Of a stretch of 64,000 nt of DNA, positions 33,308 through 41,699 are shown in pieces. The DNA comes from Terrimesophilobacter bigeumensis (GTDB lineage: Bacteria; Actinomycetota; Actinomycetes; Actinomycetales; Microbacteriaceae). The stretch is taken from contig NZ_BAABAE010000003.1 of assembly GCF_039537265.1 (NCBI RefSeq), forward strand, positions 744,001 to 808,000. Direction: 5' to 3'. The position numbers and the translations under genes were made by a program. Position 1 is the first letter of the stretch; every line of letters begins with the position of its first letter. The notes below the pieces were generated by a model. That model worked only from the letters and a program-made list of their open reading frames with translations. It ran no database searches and was not told the DNA's origin.

Positions 33308-34036
33308 GTGGCGCACTTCTACCTGAGCGATGCGGCGACGGATGCCGTGGCCGGCAGCACGATCGCCGTGACCGGCTCCGAGGCGCGTCACGCGGTCACC
33401 GTCGGCCGTCTGAAGGCCGGGGAGCGGCTGAGCGTCGGGGACGGGCGGGGGATGATCGCCGAGGGCGTCGTCTCGGCGGTCGCCGGCGAGAGCTTCGAGC
33501 TCACCGTCGAGTCCACCCGCTTCGAGGAGGCACCCCGCCCGGCGATCTGGCTCGCCCAGGCCCTCGCCAAGAACGACCGCGACGAACTCGCCATCCAGGC
33601 GGCGACCGAGCTCGGTGTCGACGGGGTCATCCCGTGGGCGGCCGGCCGCTCCATCGTCAAGTGGGAGGGCGCGAAGGTCCGCAGGCACGAGGAGCGCTGG
33701 GCGAGCATCCTGCGGGAGGCGAGCAAGCAGTCGGTGCGGCACCGGATTCCCGAGTTGCGACCGCTCGCCTCGACTGCGGCGCTCGCGAAGCTGGGGGAGG
33801 AGTTCCAGCTCGTGGTCCTCGAACCCACTGCTGAGGTGAAGCTGAGTTCGCTGCCGAGGACCGGTCGCGACCTGCTCGTCGTTGTGGGGCCGGAGGGAGG
33901 CATCGCGCCGGCCGAGCTCGCCCGGCTGGCCGCGGCAGGGGCATCCGCGGTCTCGCTCGGCACGAACATCCTGCGCACGAGTACGGCCGGGCCGGCCGCG
34001 ATCGCCGTCCTGGGTGTCGCGCTCGGCCGCTGGTAG
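33308..34036 (+). CDS. rsmE: 16S rRNA (uracil1498-N3)-methyltransferase RsmE
   Basis: A 242-residue SPOUT-class methyltransferase that N3-methylates U1498 in the decoding region of 16S rRNA. The N-terminal PUA-like domain has MAHFYLSDAATDAV and SEARHAVTVGRLKAGERLSVGDGRG. The knotted SAM-binding part has ALAKNDRDELAIQAATELGVDGVIPWAAGRSIVKW, then DLLVVVGPEGGIAPAELARLAAAGASAVSLGTNILRTSTAGPAAIAVLG, with the GPEGG and LG-x-x-ILR-x-x-TA signatures complete. GTG start, 12 bases after dnaJ, so it belongs to the hrcA-dnaJ transcript. Confidence 0.95.
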   Translation: MAHFYLSDAATDAVAGSTIAVTGSEARHAVTVGRLKAGERLSVGDGRGMIAEGVVSAVAGESFELTVESTRFEEAPRPAIWLAQALAKNDRDELAIQAATELGVDGVIPWAAGRSIVKWEGAKVRRHEERWASILREASKQSVRHRIPELRPLASTAALAKLGEEFQLVVLEPTAEVKLSSLPRTGRDLLVVVGPEGGIAPAELARLAAAGASAVSLGTNILRTSTAGPAAIAVLGVALGRW

Positions 34037-34073
34037 CCCGCCCGCTGGTGGCACGGCTGAGGACACCAGCGGT

Positions 34074-34079
34074 TAAGAT
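34074..34079 (+). promoter_or_regulatory. -10 box of the HIT gene, leaderless arrangement
   Basis: TAAGAT is followed by seven bases (GGTCTCC) and the ATG at 34087, without a ribosome site. It suggests that HIT-phoH-ybeY-corC-era has its own start apart from hrcA-dnaJ-rsmE. Confidence 0.45.
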
Positions 34080-34086
34080 GGTCTCC

Positions 34087-34455
34087 ATGCCGGAAACCAG
34101 CGAACCGTCGATCTTCACGCGTATCGTCGCGCGCGAGATCCCGGCCGACATCGTGTTCGAGAACGACACGATGATCGCGTTCCGGGACATCAACCCGCAG
34201 GCGCCAGTGCACCTGCTCGTCGTGCCGAAGACCGGGCAGTACCGCAACGTCTCCGAGCTCGCCGCGGGCGACCCCGCCCTGCTCGCCGAACTCGTGGGGA
34301 CCGCGAAGCACCTCGCCGAGGAGCACGCCGGCGGGGAGTACCGACTCATCTTCAACGAGGGTCCCTCGGCCGGGCAGACCGTCTTCCACGTGCACGCGCA
34401 CGTCCTCGGGGCCGGTCCGGACGGCGGTCTGGCGGAAGGATCTCTTGGCCAGTAA
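34087..34455 (+). CDS. histidine triad (HIT/HINT) nucleotide hydrolase
   Basis: A 122-residue HIT protein of the HINT branch, which hydrolyses purine phosphoramidates and related AMP derivatives. Signatures: SIFTRIVAREIPADIVFENDTMIAFRDINPQAPVHLLVVPK, then FNEGPSAGQTVFHVHAHVLGAG, where H101-V-H103-A-H105 is the histidine triad and the preceding Gly-Gln-Thr-Val is family-typical. Size is normal. Its end overlaps the TTG-start phoH gene by 11 bases. The linkage HIT-phoH-ybeY-corC-era is common in Actinobacteria. Confidence 0.94.
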   Translation: MPETSEPSIFTRIVAREIPADIVFENDTMIAFRDINPQAPVHLLVVPKTGQYRNVSELAAGDPALLAELVGTAKHLAEEHAGGEYRLIFNEGPSAGQTVFHVHAHVLGAGPDGGLAEGSLGQ

Positions 34456-35569
34456 CGACCAACCCAGCGGCGAGGATCCCACGGGGGACCGGGACGCGCG
34501 CGAGCGGTTCGAGGTGGACGGGATCGCGATGGTCCGCCTGCTCGGCCCGCAGGACCGCCTTCTCAGGACGGTCGAGAGCCAGTATCCGCTCGTACGCGTG
34601 CTCGTGCGAGGCAACGAGGTGACCCTCGAGGGCGACGCCGGGCAGGTGCAGGAGGCGAAGCGACTCGTCGAGGAGCTCATCAGCATGGTGCGGAACGGAC
34701 AGGATCCGGGCGAGCCCGAAGTCGAGACCTCGGTGCGGATGCTCAGGGCCGACCCCGGCACGAGTCCGGCCGAGTTGCTCAGCCAGGCGATCCTCACGAC
34801 GCGGGGTAAGAGCATCCGGCCGAAGACGCTCGGCCAGAAGAACTATGTGGATGCGATCGACCGCAACACGATCGTGTTCGGGATCGGCCCGGCCGGAACC
34901 GGCAAGACCTACCTGGCGATGGCGAAGGCCGTGCAAGCGCTGCAGCGCAAGGAGGTCAGCCGCATCATCCTGACCCGCCCCGCCGTCGAGGCGGGTGAGC
35001 GGCTGGGGTTCCTGCCTGGAACCCTCAACGACAAGATCGACCCCTACCTGCGGCCGCTCTACGACGCACTCAACGAGATGATGGATCCCGAGGTCGTGCC
35101 GAAGCTCCTCGCCACCGGCACGGTCGAGGTCGCCCCGCTCGCCTACATGCGCGGGCGTACCCTCAACGACTCGTTCATCATCCTCGACGAGGCCCAGAAC
35201 ACGAGCCCCGAGCAGATGAAGATGTTCCTGACCCGGCTCGGGTTCGGCTCGAAGATGGTCGTCACCGGCGACGTGACCCAGGTCGACCTTCCGGCCGGGG
35301 CGAGCGGCCTGCAGCTCGTCACGCGCGTGCTCACCGAGATCGACGACATCCACTTCGCGAGGCTCACGAGCGAGGATGTCGTGCGGCACAGCCTTGTCGG
35401 GCGCATCGTCGACGCCTACACGAAGTACGACGCGGAACGACAGGTGCAGCGTTTCGAACGCCAGCAGGGCGAAGGCCAGCAGCATGGCGGACCCAACCGC
35501 GAGGAGCGCAGGGCGCCCCTCCGGCGCGGCCGCAACCCGCAGGATCACCAGCGGAAGGCGGGGACGTGA
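34445..35569 (+). CDS. phoH: PhoH-like ATPase
   Basis: A 374-residue P-loop ATPase of the PhoH family, linked to RNA metabolism (the ybeY neighbour is an endoribonuclease). An N-terminal KH/PhoH-N-like part (RVLVRGNEVTLEGDAGQVQEAKRLVEELI) precedes GPAGTGKT (Walker A, 148-155), LTRPAVEAGERLGFLPG, FIILDEAQNTSPEQMKMFLTRLGFGSKMVVTGD (Walker B and following motif) and QVDLPAGASGL. A tail of 40 residues is very basic and Gln/Arg-rich. The start codon is TTG, preceded by AAGGA and lying inside the HIT gene. Its stop overlaps ybeY by four bases (GTGA). Confidence 0.94.
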   Translation: MASNDQPSGEDPTGDRDARERFEVDGIAMVRLLGPQDRLLRTVESQYPLVRVLVRGNEVTLEGDAGQVQEAKRLVEELISMVRNGQDPGEPEVETSVRMLRADPGTSPAELLSQAILTTRGKSIRPKTLGQKNYVDAIDRNTIVFGIGPAGTGKTYLAMAKAVQALQRKEVSRIILTRPAVEAGERLGFLPGTLNDKIDPYLRPLYDALNEMMDPEVVPKLLATGTVEVAPLAYMRGRTLNDSFIILDEAQNTSPEQMKMFLTRLGFGSKMVVTGDVTQVDLPAGASGLQLVTRVLTEIDDIHFARLTSEDVVRHSLVGRIVDAYTKYDAERQVQRFERQQGEGQQHGGPNREERRAPLRRGRNPQDHQRKAGT

Positions 35570-36027
35570 GCATCGAGATCAACAACGAGTCCGAGGTCGA
35601 GGTCGACGAGCCCTCCCTGCAGCGACTCGTCATCTACGCGCTCGACCGGCTTCACGTGCACCCGGATGCCGAACTCGGCATCGTGCTCGTCGACGAGGCG
35701 GCCATGGAGCAGCTCCATGTGCAGTGGATGGACGAGCCGGGGCCGACGGACGTGCTGAGTTTCCCGATGGACGAACTGCGGCCGGGAACCGATGATGTCA
35801 TGACCCCGGCCGGGCTCCTCGGCGACATCGTGCTGTGTCCCCAGGTGGCGACGAGTCAGGCGGAGGCAGCCGGCCACGGCCTCATCGACGAACTGCTCCT
35901 GCTCACCTGCCACGGCCTCCTGCACCTGCTCGGGTTCGACCACGCCGAGCCGGAGGAGGAGCGCGAGATGTTCGGCATCCAGCGCGACATCCTCGCGGGG
36001 TTCGCCCAGGCCGAGCGAAAACGCTAG
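35566..36027 (+). CDS. ybeY: endoribonuclease YbeY (rRNA maturation)
   Basis: A 153-residue metal-dependent endoribonuclease involved in 16S rRNA 3'-end processing and ribosome quality control. The zinc motif is HGLLHLLGFDH (H116, H120, H126), and the upstream TDVLSFPMDE and LGDIVLCPQVA blocks are family signatures. The N-terminal half has ALDRLHVHPDAELGIVLVDEAAMEQLHVQWM. Its GTG start overlaps the phoH stop by four bases and the corC-like gene begins five bases after its stop, so it sits in a translationally coupled cluster. Confidence 0.95.
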   Translation: MSIEINNESEVEVDEPSLQRLVIYALDRLHVHPDAELGIVLVDEAAMEQLHVQWMDEPGPTDVLSFPMDELRPGTDDVMTPAGLLGDIVLCPQVATSQAEAAGHGLIDELLLLTCHGLLHLLGFDHAEPEEEREMFGIQRDILAGFAQAERKR

Positions 36028-36031
36028 CGCC

Positions 36032-37324
36032 ATGATCCCCGTCTTCGTGAGCGTCGCGGTCGTGCTGGTCGCCCTCGGCGGCTGGCTCGCGGCGGCGGAC
36101 TCCGCGCTCGGAGTGCTCTCGAGGGCGGACCTCACCGAGCTCGCCTCGACCGCGCGGGCGCGCAGGTCGCTCCTGGCGATCGCGGCGGATGTCGGCGCCC
36201 ATGTCAACGCCGTCAATTTCATGCGCGTCGTGGCCGAGACGACCGCTGCGGTGCTCGTCACCCTCGCCTTCGCCTATGTCTTCGACGAGTGGTGGTGGGC
36301 GCTCCTGCTGTCCGCGTTCATCATGACGCTGGCATCCTTCGTGCTCGTGGGCTCGAGCCCGCGCGCGGTCGGCCGGGTGAACGCCCGACCGGTCATGCGG
36401 TGGAGCGCCTGGCTCGTGCATGCTTCGCGTGTCGTGCTCGGCCCCATTGCGGCGGCTCTCGTGGCCATCGGCAACCGGGTGACACCCGGGCGGCCGAGGA
36501 CCGTCTCGTTCTCCTCCGAGGAGCAGTTGCTGAGCATGGTCGACGAGGCGACCGCTCTCGACGTGCTCGAGGAGGACGACCGCGAGCTCATCCATTCGAT
36601 CTTCGAGTTCAACGACACCGTCGTGCGGGAGGTCATGATCCCGCGCACCGACATGGTGGCGGTCGACGGTGACGAGGGGATCTCCGCGGCGATGTCGCTC
36701 TTCCTGAGCAGGGGGGTGTCCAGGATGCCGGTCATCGGCTCCGACATCGACGAGGTGCTCGGCGTCGTCTACCTGCGGGATGTCGCCCGGCTCACCTTCG
36801 AGAAACCTCTGGATGTCGAGAACACGCTGGTCTCCCAGCTCGCGCGGGCGGCGCTCTTCGTTCCGGAGTCCAAGAAGGTCGACGAACTGCTGCGCCAGAT
36901 GCAGTTGGAGTCCAACCACCTCGCGATGGTCGTCGACGAGTACGGGGGGATCGCCGGGCTCGTGACGCTCGAGGACCTCATCGAGGAGCTCGTGGGCGAC
37001 ATCTCCGACGAGTACGACCGCGAGGTCGTCGAGGTGCAGCAGCTCGCCCCGGGACGCTACCGGGTGAGCGCACGGCTGCCGATCGACGAGCTCGGCGAGT
37101 TGTTCGGCCTCGAGCTCGACGACGACGACGTGGAGACGGTCGGCGGGCTCATCGCGAAGGCACTGGGGCGGCTGCCGACGACCGGCTCGGTCGCGCACTC
37201 CGCCGGGCTCCTGCTGACGGCGGACCGGACCGAGCGGCGGGGGACCAGGCTGAGGACCGTCATCGTCGAGCGCGACGAGAGCGTCGAACTGGATCTGGCC
37301 GAGGCCAAGGGGAATGAGTCATGA
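36032..37324 (+). CDS. CorC/HlyC-type membrane protein (DUF21 + CBS + transporter-associated domain)
   Basis: A 430-residue protein of the CNNM/CorC family. The N-terminal DUF21 domain has about four membrane helices (IPVFVSVAVVLVALGGWLAAADSALGVLSR at the start). Two CBS domains follow (IHSIFEFNDTVVREVMIPRTDMVAVDGDEGI ... SRMPVIGSDIDEVLGVVYLRD; ESNHLAMVVDEYGGIAGLVTLEDLIEELVGDI). A C-terminal CorC_HlyC domain (GRYRVSARLPIDELGELFGLEL) ends it. Family members are Mg2+ transporters or effectors; the old haemolysin name is misleading. The end overlaps era by four bases (ATGA). Confidence 0.92.
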   Translation: MIPVFVSVAVVLVALGGWLAAADSALGVLSRADLTELASTARARRSLLAIAADVGAHVNAVNFMRVVAETTAAVLVTLAFAYVFDEWWWALLLSAFIMTLASFVLVGSSPRAVGRVNARPVMRWSAWLVHASRVVLGPIAAALVAIGNRVTPGRPRTVSFSSEEQLLSMVDEATALDVLEEDDRELIHSIFEFNDTVVREVMIPRTDMVAVDGDEGISAAMSLFLSRGVSRMPVIGSDIDEVLGVVYLRDVARLTFEKPLDVENTLVSQLARAALFVPESKKVDELLRQMQLESNHLAMVVDEYGGIAGLVTLEDLIEELVGDISDEYDREVVEVQQLAPGRYRVSARLPIDELGELFGLELDDDDVETVGGLIAKALGRLPTTGSVAHSAGLLLTADRTERRGTRLRTVIVERDESVELDLAEAKGNES

Positions 37325-38214
37325 GCGAGCAGTTCCGGGCGGGCTTCGTGACGTTCGTCGGACGCCCCAATGTCGGCAAGTCGACCCTGACGAACGCGCT
37401 CGTCGGTGAGAAGGTCGCGATCACGAGCAGCAAGCCGCAGACCACGCGCCGCGCCATCCGGGGCATCGTGCATCGGCCGGACGGCCAGCTCATCCTCGTG
37501 GACACCCCGGGGATGCATCGCCCGCGCACCCTGCTCGGCGAGCGTCTCAACGACGTCGTGCAGTCGACGCTCGCGGACGTCGACGTCATGTGCCTGTGCG
37601 TGCCGGCGAACGAGAAACTCGGGCCGGGCGATCGCTTCATCAACGAGCAGCTGGACCAGTTCCCGAAGGCGAAGAAGGTCGCGATCGTGACCAAGGTGGA
37701 TGTCGCCTCGAAGTCGGCGGTCGCCGAGCAGCTCCTGGCGGTGAGCAGGCTGCGGGAGTGGGCGACCATCATCCCGGTGTCTGCGCTCACCGGTGTGCAG
37801 CTCGACATCCTCGCGGCGGAGCTCGTGGCCCTGCTCCCGGAGTCGGAACCGCTTTACCCGCGGGAGACGGTCACCGAGGAGGACCTCGAGGCACGCATCG
37901 CCGAACTCATCCGCGAGGCGGCGCTCGAAGGGGTGTCGGATGAGCTTCCGCATTCGATCGCGATCACGATCGACGACATGGTCGACCGGGACGACAAGGA
38001 GCTGTTCGAGATCTATGCGAACCTGTTCGTCGAGCGCGACAGTCAGAAGGGCATCATCATCGGCCACAAGGGGAGCCGGCTGGCCGAGGTCGGCGCGCGG
38101 GCGCGGGCGGCGATCGAGCCGCTCGTCGGCAAGCAGGTGTTCCTGTCGCTGCGGGTCAAGGTGGCCAAGGACTGGCAGCGCGACGCGAAGCAGCTGGGCC
38201 GCCTCGGCTTCTAG
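37321..38214 (+). CDS. era: GTPase Era
   Basis: A 297-residue GTPase that binds the 3' end of 16S rRNA and helps 30S assembly. G1 is GRPNVGKST (14-22), G2 lies in TTRRAIRG, G3 is DTPGMH, and G4 is TKVD. The C-terminal KH domain contains DDKELFEIYANLFVERDSQKGIIIGHKGSRLAEVGARARAAIEPLVGKQVFLSLRVKV. Length is normal. It ends the HIT-phoH-ybeY-corC-era cluster. In many relatives, recO and uppS follow era directly; here about 6.1 kb with a regulator, protease, lipoprotein, leuA and PNPOx genes is inserted between them. Confidence 0.97.
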   Translation: MSEQFRAGFVTFVGRPNVGKSTLTNALVGEKVAITSSKPQTTRRAIRGIVHRPDGQLILVDTPGMHRPRTLLGERLNDVVQSTLADVDVMCLCVPANEKLGPGDRFINEQLDQFPKAKKVAIVTKVDVASKSAVAEQLLAVSRLREWATIIPVSALTGVQLDILAAELVALLPESEPLYPRETVTEEDLEARIAELIREAALEGVSDELPHSIAITIDDMVDRDDKELFEIYANLFVERDSQKGIIIGHKGSRLAEVGARARAAIEPLVGKQVFLSLRVKVAKDWQRDAKQLGRLGF

Positions 38215-38363
38215 GCGCCGCGAGCACTGGGAGTGGCGTACATCCAGCGGATGATGCTGACCGACGGAGGAGTGACATCCGGTTCCCGGTGCCAGGCAGG
38301 CTCTACCGCGCAGTCCCCGTGAGCCACTACAATTCGGTGACCGATCAGGGACAGGCGGGCATC

Positions 38364-39128
38364 GTGGCCATCATTGAACTCGAGGGAGAGAGCGCGCAGT
38401 TGCGCGGTCAGCTCGAGCGCGCCGGCGACCGCGGCGCCGTGACGATCGCGGTGACCGGTCCCGCCCGCAGCGGCAAATCCGCCGTCCTGCGCTCGGTCGT
38501 GGCCGAGCACGAGGACTGGCTCGTGCTCTGGGCGAACTGCCTGCCACTCGGCGATTCGATCCCCTTCGGCGTCATATACCAGTGGTTCGCCGGGCTCGCA
38601 CGGGTCACCGAGGAGGGCGACGAGCCATTCGACGGCCCGGGTGCCGCCCTCCGCGAGCTCGTCGTCAGGGGAGCGGTGGACACGTCTGCGACCGAGATCT
38701 CCTACGCCGTGCGCTGGGCGATCGCGCGCCTCGCCGGCCGGCAGCGGGTCCTGCTCGTCGTGGACGATCTCCAGTGGGCGGATGCCGCCTCGGCCACCGT
38801 GATCGGCCACCTCGTATCGCTGCTCTCACCCGAGCCCATTGCGTTGCTGTGCGGTATCCGGGAGGAGCGGGAGGTGCCGAAGCCCCCGGTCGTCGAGGCG
38901 ATTCTCCATGCGGCGAGCGTCGTCTCGTTGCGGAGGGGCCGGCTCACGCCCGCTGAGTTGAGGGTTGCCACGCTGGCGGCGGCGGGGCTGTCGAATCGGG
39001 AGATCGCTGCCCGGCTCTTCGTGACGCTCAAGACCGTCGAGTTCCACCTGTCGCGCTGCTTCCGCAAGCTCGGGGTGACGACCAGGCACGCGCTCGCCGC
39101 AATGCTGGAGACGGAACCGGTGGCCTGA
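38364..39128 (+). CDS. short AAA/LuxR-type regulator (internally shortened LAL)
   Basis: A 254-residue regulator combining the ATPase module of LAL proteins (large ATP-binding LuxR regulators, usually about 900 residues) with a LuxR helix-turn-helix. Walker A is GPARSGKS (32-39), slightly atypical; Walker B is LLVVDDLQWAD (130-140). At residue about 190 the sequence passes directly to RLTPAELRVATLAAAGLSNREIAARLFVTLKTVEFHLSRCFRKLGV (194-239), so the roughly 500-residue TPR sensor region of full LALs is missing. I used GTG 38364 because TACAAT at 38328-38333 places transcription near 38340 and AGGGACAGGCGGG lies before this GTG; starts at 38337 or 38289 are possible. It lies alone between era and a minus-strand protease. 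Confidence 0.7.
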   Translation: MAIIELEGESAQLRGQLERAGDRGAVTIAVTGPARSGKSAVLRSVVAEHEDWLVLWANCLPLGDSIPFGVIYQWFAGLARVTEEGDEPFDGPGAALRELVVRGAVDTSATEISYAVRWAIARLAGRQRVLLVVDDLQWADAASATVIGHLVSLLSPEPIALLCGIREEREVPKPPVVEAILHAASVVSLRRGRLTPAELRVATLAAAGLSNREIAARLFVTLKTVEFHLSRCFRKLGVTTRHALAAMLETEPVA

Positions 39129-39234
39129 GGCTTGGGTTCTCCCCGGCCGCGGTGGGACGCGCGGATCGGGGCGGAGCTTTCGCACCGCCCCGATCCGGCC
39201 TCCCACCACAGGGCTGGGGGAGCCTGTGTCCTGG

Positions 39235-40776
39235 CTAGAACACCGCCTGGAAGCTGTTCAGGATGTTGTCGAGCACGACATCCTTGTCCGAGTCCGTCAC
39301 CATCTGCACGGTGAGGATCATGAGATGCGTGTTGCTCGCGTCGTTGGCGACCACGACGGCGTAGTCGGTGCTCGTCCCGCCGCATCCGGTGAAGTAGACG
39401 AACTGGCCGATGTAGTAGCTGTCGTCATACGCACCCTCGTTTCCGACCGTGCAGTCCGCACCGACACCGCTCTTGTAGTTGCCGATGATCTGCATGAGGT
39501 CGCTGCCGAGGGCGTCCTCACTCGCGGTCACGCGAACCCCGGGAACCGACCAGCTCGAGTTGTAGTTGGCCAGGTCCGTCGTCGCGGTCACGTCGTAATA
39601 CGTGGCGCCGCTGTCGTCGGTGAAGCTCGACCCGTCGATCTGGTTCCAGTTGCTGGGAACGTTCACGCTCACCGTCCCGGAGTCGTCGGTGACGGTCACG
39701 AAGCTGTCGACGGTTCCTCCGTCGCCGCCCTGGGAGTTGCCGCTGGAGACGAGTTCGAGCTCCTTGCCATTGAACTGGCCCTCGTAGATCGAGTCCTCGA
39801 TGGGCCGGTAGACCTGGAAGTCGATCGTCGCGTCGACGCCCTGGGTCTTGAGCACCTGGCAGTAGTCGCCGAGTGAGCCGTCCCTGGCCAGCGTGACGCC
39901 GGCCATGTCGAAGAGCACGTCGCCGGGCTCGATGCCGGCGGCATCCGCCGGGCTTCCGGCCGCGACCGACTCGATCCAGATCCCGAGCGGCGAGCCGTCG
40001 TCTGCGGGCTGCCTCGCCTGCGCGTTGAGTCCGAGGGAGAGCACCGGGGTACCGGACTTCAGGTCTTCGAGGACGGGCAGCACCTGGTCGCGGTGGATCG
40101 CGAAGTTGTAGTCGAGATCATCGCGGCCGGCGTAGTTGACTCCGACGACCTTGCCCTCCGGGTCGACGAGCGGCCCGCCCGAGTTGCCGCCGCGGATGCG
40201 GGCGTCGTGCTCGATGACGTGGTCGAGGGATGCCCAGGAGTCGTCCTGAGGGACATCCGCCTTGGAGACGATGCCTCGCGTCATCGTGAAGTTCGGGTCG
40301 CCGAGCGGGAATCCGGCGGAGTAGACGTCGAGGGCTGTCTCGATGTCGCCCTTGTGCCAGGCCATGAACGGGTAGTCGCCCTCGTCGAGCTGGATGACGG
40401 CGAGGTCAAGGCATTCCGAGGCGCCGAGCACCTTCGCGTTGTACTGCTTGGACGTGTCGCCGCCGACCCAGACCTTGAGGGTTCCGGCACCGACCACGAC
40501 GTGGTTGTTGGTGACGGCGATTCCACTCGGATCGATGATGAAGCCCGACCCGCGCGCCGCAGACTCCGACGGCTGGGTCGTGCCGGCCGGGATGAACGTT
40601 CCCTGGGCCTGGATCTGGATGGTCGCGGACTGCACGCCCTTGAAGTCGACCGGTTTCGGACCGGCTTCGACGTTGACTGAGAAGCACGAACTGAGCGTGA
40701 ACGCCGCGATGCTGGCCGTGGCGATCAGGGCGATGGAGCGCATGGTGCGCCGCATCGTTGTGGTGTGTGGGTACAC
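39235..40776 (-). CDS. HtrA/DegP-like trypsin-fold protease lipoprotein with PDZ and unknown C-terminal domain
   Basis: A 513-residue secreted serine protease. The signal peptide has the lipobox TLSSC with Cys31, predicting a membrane-anchored lipoprotein. The chymotrypsin-like domain shows TNNHVVVG (His92), CLDLAVIQLD (Asp124) and RGGNSGGPLVD (Ser199), a complete triad. A PDZ domain follows (GIWIESVAAGSPADAAGIEPGDVLFDMAGVTLARDGSLGDYCQVL). After residue about 340 a Ser/Gly/Asp-rich region of about 170 residues with regular beta-like pattern (TVTDDSGTVSVNVPSNWNQI) forms a C-terminal domain I do not recognise. GTG 40776 was chosen because AGGAGG lies seven bases upstream. HtrA proteases control envelope protein quality. 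Confidence 0.84.
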   Translation of the reverse strand: MYPHTTTMRRTMRSIALIATASIAAFTLSSCFSVNVEAGPKPVDFKGVQSATIQIQAQGTFIPAGTTQPSESAARGSGFIIDPSGIAVTNNHVVVGAGTLKVWVGGDTSKQYNAKVLGASECLDLAVIQLDEGDYPFMAWHKGDIETALDVYSAGFPLGDPNFTMTRGIVSKADVPQDDSWASLDHVIEHDARIRGGNSGGPLVDPEGKVVGVNYAGRDDLDYNFAIHRDQVLPVLEDLKSGTPVLSLGLNAQARQPADDGSPLGIWIESVAAGSPADAAGIEPGDVLFDMAGVTLARDGSLGDYCQVLKTQGVDATIDFQVYRPIEDSIYEGQFNGKELELVSSGNSQGGDGGTVDSFVTVTDDSGTVSVNVPSNWNQIDGSSFTDDSGATYYDVTATTDLANYNSSWSVPGVRVTASEDALGSDLMQIIGNYKSGVGADCTVGNEGAYDDSYYIGQFVYFTGCGGTSTDYAVVVANDASNTHLMILTVQMVTDSDKDVVLDNILNSFQAVF

Positions 40777-40859
40777 GGGTTCCTCCTGGTGCGACGGGTG
40801 CACCTGACCCGTCGATGCCCCCAGCTTTCCGGTTCCCACCGGCCGAGGGGCTCAGAACC

Positions 40860-40885
40860 GACCCTAGTTTTTCGATACTGGGGTC
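40860..40885 (-). terminator. possible hairpin terminator after the small lipoprotein gene
   Basis: GACCCTAGT (40860-40868) and ACTGGGGTC (40877-40885) pair with one mismatch around an 8-base loop, 24 bases after the lipoprotein stop on the minus strand. No U tract follows. Confidence 0.4.
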
Positions 40886-40908
40886 GCTCTCACGGCGGCG
40901 CCGACGGC

Positions 40909-41556
40909 TCAGCCGCCCTCGACCGGGCGCAGCGCACTCACGACGTGGACGACATCCGGGCCGAAGCGGTTATCGACGTAGCGCTGCAGGTCGCCGTCGT
41001 CGTAGATCCAGGTCGCGAAGAGGTAGCCGTTTCGCGGCCCCGATTCGAGCGGCCGCAGGCTCGGGTCAGCGGTATTGAGCTCCGCCTGCACCTCGAGGAG
41101 TCGCGACTCCTCGTTGGTGCCGGCGTTGGCGGGGTCCTCGTAGGGGTCGACGATCGGCATCGGGTCGTAGAGGGCGAGGAGCATGGCGGGCTGCGTGAGC
41201 GTGAAGCGCTCGCCGTCCCAGGTTCCCTGCAGGGCGTACGCACCCCAGGTGACCCTGCTCGCCGTCTCGGCTCCGTCCACGCTGTCCCAGTCCCATCCGA
41301 CGATCTCGGGCCCGTCGCACTGGGGAGGGTAGGACTCGAGGACTCCGCCGAGGCAGAACATGGGGGCGGCCTCGTCGACCTGGAGCACGGTGCCCTGGCC
41401 GATGACCTCGCCTTCGGCGGCGATTCCGGATGGCGGCTGCCCGCCGGGGGTCGACGGCGTCGCGCATCCGCCGAGGACAAGCGCGGCGACGATGGGCGTG
41501 GCGGCGAGCAGGGCGGTTCGCAGCACCGGTCGACGATGGGATCTGGTCCGTGTCAT
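40909..41556 (-). CDS. putative lipoprotein of unknown function
   Basis: A 215-residue secreted protein I do not recognise. A basic head (MTRTRSHRRP) and hydrophobic core lead to the lipobox LGGC with Cys31. The mature part begins with a Pro/Ser/Gly-rich linker and has a single Cys pair candidate (FCLGG and QCDGPEIVGWDWDSVD), a later acidic stretch (VDPYEDPANAG) and a C-terminal VVHVVSALRPVEGG. A similar domain order (short, one beta-rich domain, WGAYALQGTWDG) occurs in actinobacterial lipoproteins of unknown role. It precedes the HtrA-like protease gene on the same strand, 132 bases apart, with a weak hairpin between them, so common function is only a guess. Confidence 0.6.
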   Translation of the reverse strand: MTRTRSHRRPVLRTALLAATPIVAALVLGGCATPSTPGGQPPSGIAAEGEVIGQGTVLQVDEAAPMFCLGGVLESYPPQCDGPEIVGWDWDSVDGAETASRVTWGAYALQGTWDGERFTLTQPAMLLALYDPMPIVDPYEDPANAGTNEESRLLEVQAELNTADPSLRPLESGPRNGYLFATWIYDDGDLQRYVDNRFGPDVVHVVSALRPVEGG

Positions 41557-41622
41557 GGCTCTATTCTCACGAGCTGTCGGTCGCGGGAGAACCCAACAGA
41601 ATCAGTCATTCATTCGTCACGG

Positions 41623-41651
41623 TTTCGGGCCGACGGCGCGGATGGTATCCT
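41623..41651 (+). promoter_or_regulatory. promoter of the leuA leader
   Basis: TTTCGG (41623-41628), 17 bases, TATCCT (41646-41651). The GTG of the leader peptide begins six bases after the -10 box, so transcription would start at or next to that codon. The -35 is weak (3 of 6 to TTGACA). Confidence 0.5.
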
Positions 41652-41657
41652 GAAACC

Positions 41658-41699
41658 GTGTTCGGTCTGCTTCTCCTTAGCTGCCGCGACGAGTCCTAA
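41658..41699 (+). CDS. leucine leader peptide (leuA attenuator)
   Basis: A 13-residue open frame GTG TTC GGT CTG CTT CTC CTT AGC TGC CGC GAC GAG TCC TAA, peptide VFGLLLLSCRDES. Four consecutive leucine codons include three pyrimidine-ending CTT or CTC forms in a genome that favours CTG and CTC. It is too short for routine gene calling. It stands immediately upstream of leuA and overlaps the left arm of a 10-bp hairpin, the standard arrangement of ribosome-sensed attenuation: leucine scarcity would stall the ribosome on the CTN run and prevent the hairpin. No ribosome site precedes it, and its start is at the predicted transcription start, so it would be translated leaderless. Leucine attenuators before leuA have been proposed in Actinobacteria from comparative genomics; this example is read directly from the sequence. 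Confidence 0.75.
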   Translation: MFGLLLLSCRDES

